6,481 nucleotides of DNA, from NCBI GenBank assembly GCA_014237955.1, contig JABABY010000120.1, forward strand, positions 1 through 6,481. Reading direction: 5' to 3'. Position 1 is the first letter of the stretch. Each line of letters begins with the position of its first letter. The position numbers and the translations under genes were made by a program. This DNA comes from Planctomycetota bacterium. GTDB lineage: Bacteria > Planctomycetota > Planctomycetia > Pirellulales > UBA7805. This document shows, in pieces, positions 6,375 to 6,481 of the stretch. The notes beneath the pieces are model-generated. The model saw nothing but the letters and a program-made list of their open reading frames with translations. It did no database searches and was not told the DNA's origin.

Positions 6375-6481
6375 CTAGTGTTCTGCAGGCGCCTCGCCAA
6401 TCGAAAGATCCTCTCCCCGGTCGGCGATGACCTTGCGGAGCCAGGACTCATTGTAGCCAACTTCTGCCGGCGGTCCTTCCT
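6375..6481 (-). CDS. C-terminal end of an unrecognised protein (partial)
   Basis: An open frame enters from the right edge and ends at TAG (6375-6377). The 34 visible residues run from E-G-P-P-A-E-V-G-Y through N-E-S-W-L-R-K and D-R-G-E-D-L to a final A-P-A-E-H. The residues are hydrophilic, in keeping with a soluble C-terminal tail. No motif allows a family call, and a chance open frame of this length cannot be excluded. It is supported by its strand and by the 83-bp spacing to the sulfatase start, typical of genes in one transcription unit. No terminator is seen between the two. Confidence 0.5.
   Translation of the reverse strand, partial: EGPPAEVGYNESWLRKVIADRGEDLSIGEAPAEH

Overview
The window most resembles the chromosome of a planctomycete (Planctomycetota, Pirellulales-like). 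This is inferred from gene content and not from any marker gene. It holds a secreted arylsulfatase, a secreted choice-of-anchor I beta-propeller protein, and an exported M1 aminopeptidase fused to HEAT repeats. All are types common in planctomycetes, and base composition looks intermediate. There are no rRNA or tRNA genes, CRISPR arrays, or recognisable insertion sequences.

Layout: every confident gene is on the minus strand, so transcription runs from high to low coordinates. From upstream to downstream these are: the last 34 codons of an unrecognised gene (6375-6481); an arylsulfatase (4855-6291); a 365-bp gap (4490-4854); a choice-of-anchor I protein (2843-4489); and an M1 aminopeptidase with a HEAT-repeat and coiled-coil tail (38-2749). 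Gaps of 83 and 93 bp without clear terminators make the partial gene/sulfatase pair and the propeller/aminopeptidase pair plausible co-transcribed units. The 365-bp gap is the only likely place for a separate promoter.

All three complete proteins begin with a Sec-type signal peptide, so the products are expected in the periplasm or outside the cell. Sulfate-ester hydrolysis and peptide trimming would suit scavenging of sulfated polysaccharide and protein material. No sequence evidence shows that the three proteins act in one pathway.

Points for a second look: (1) the sulfatase formylglycine motif reads C-A-S-S-R, with serine in place of the usual proline; (2) a 47-codon plus-strand ORF in the 365-bp gap has a zinc-ribbon-like cysteine pattern and a good ribosome-binding site; (3) the aminopeptidase uses a TTG start and has an unusual C-terminal extension; (4) the same gap holds phased short repeats, an inverted repeat, and a copy of the 16S anti-Shine-Dalgarno sequence in the propeller leader. 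I found no clear evidence of a wholly new multi-gene system.
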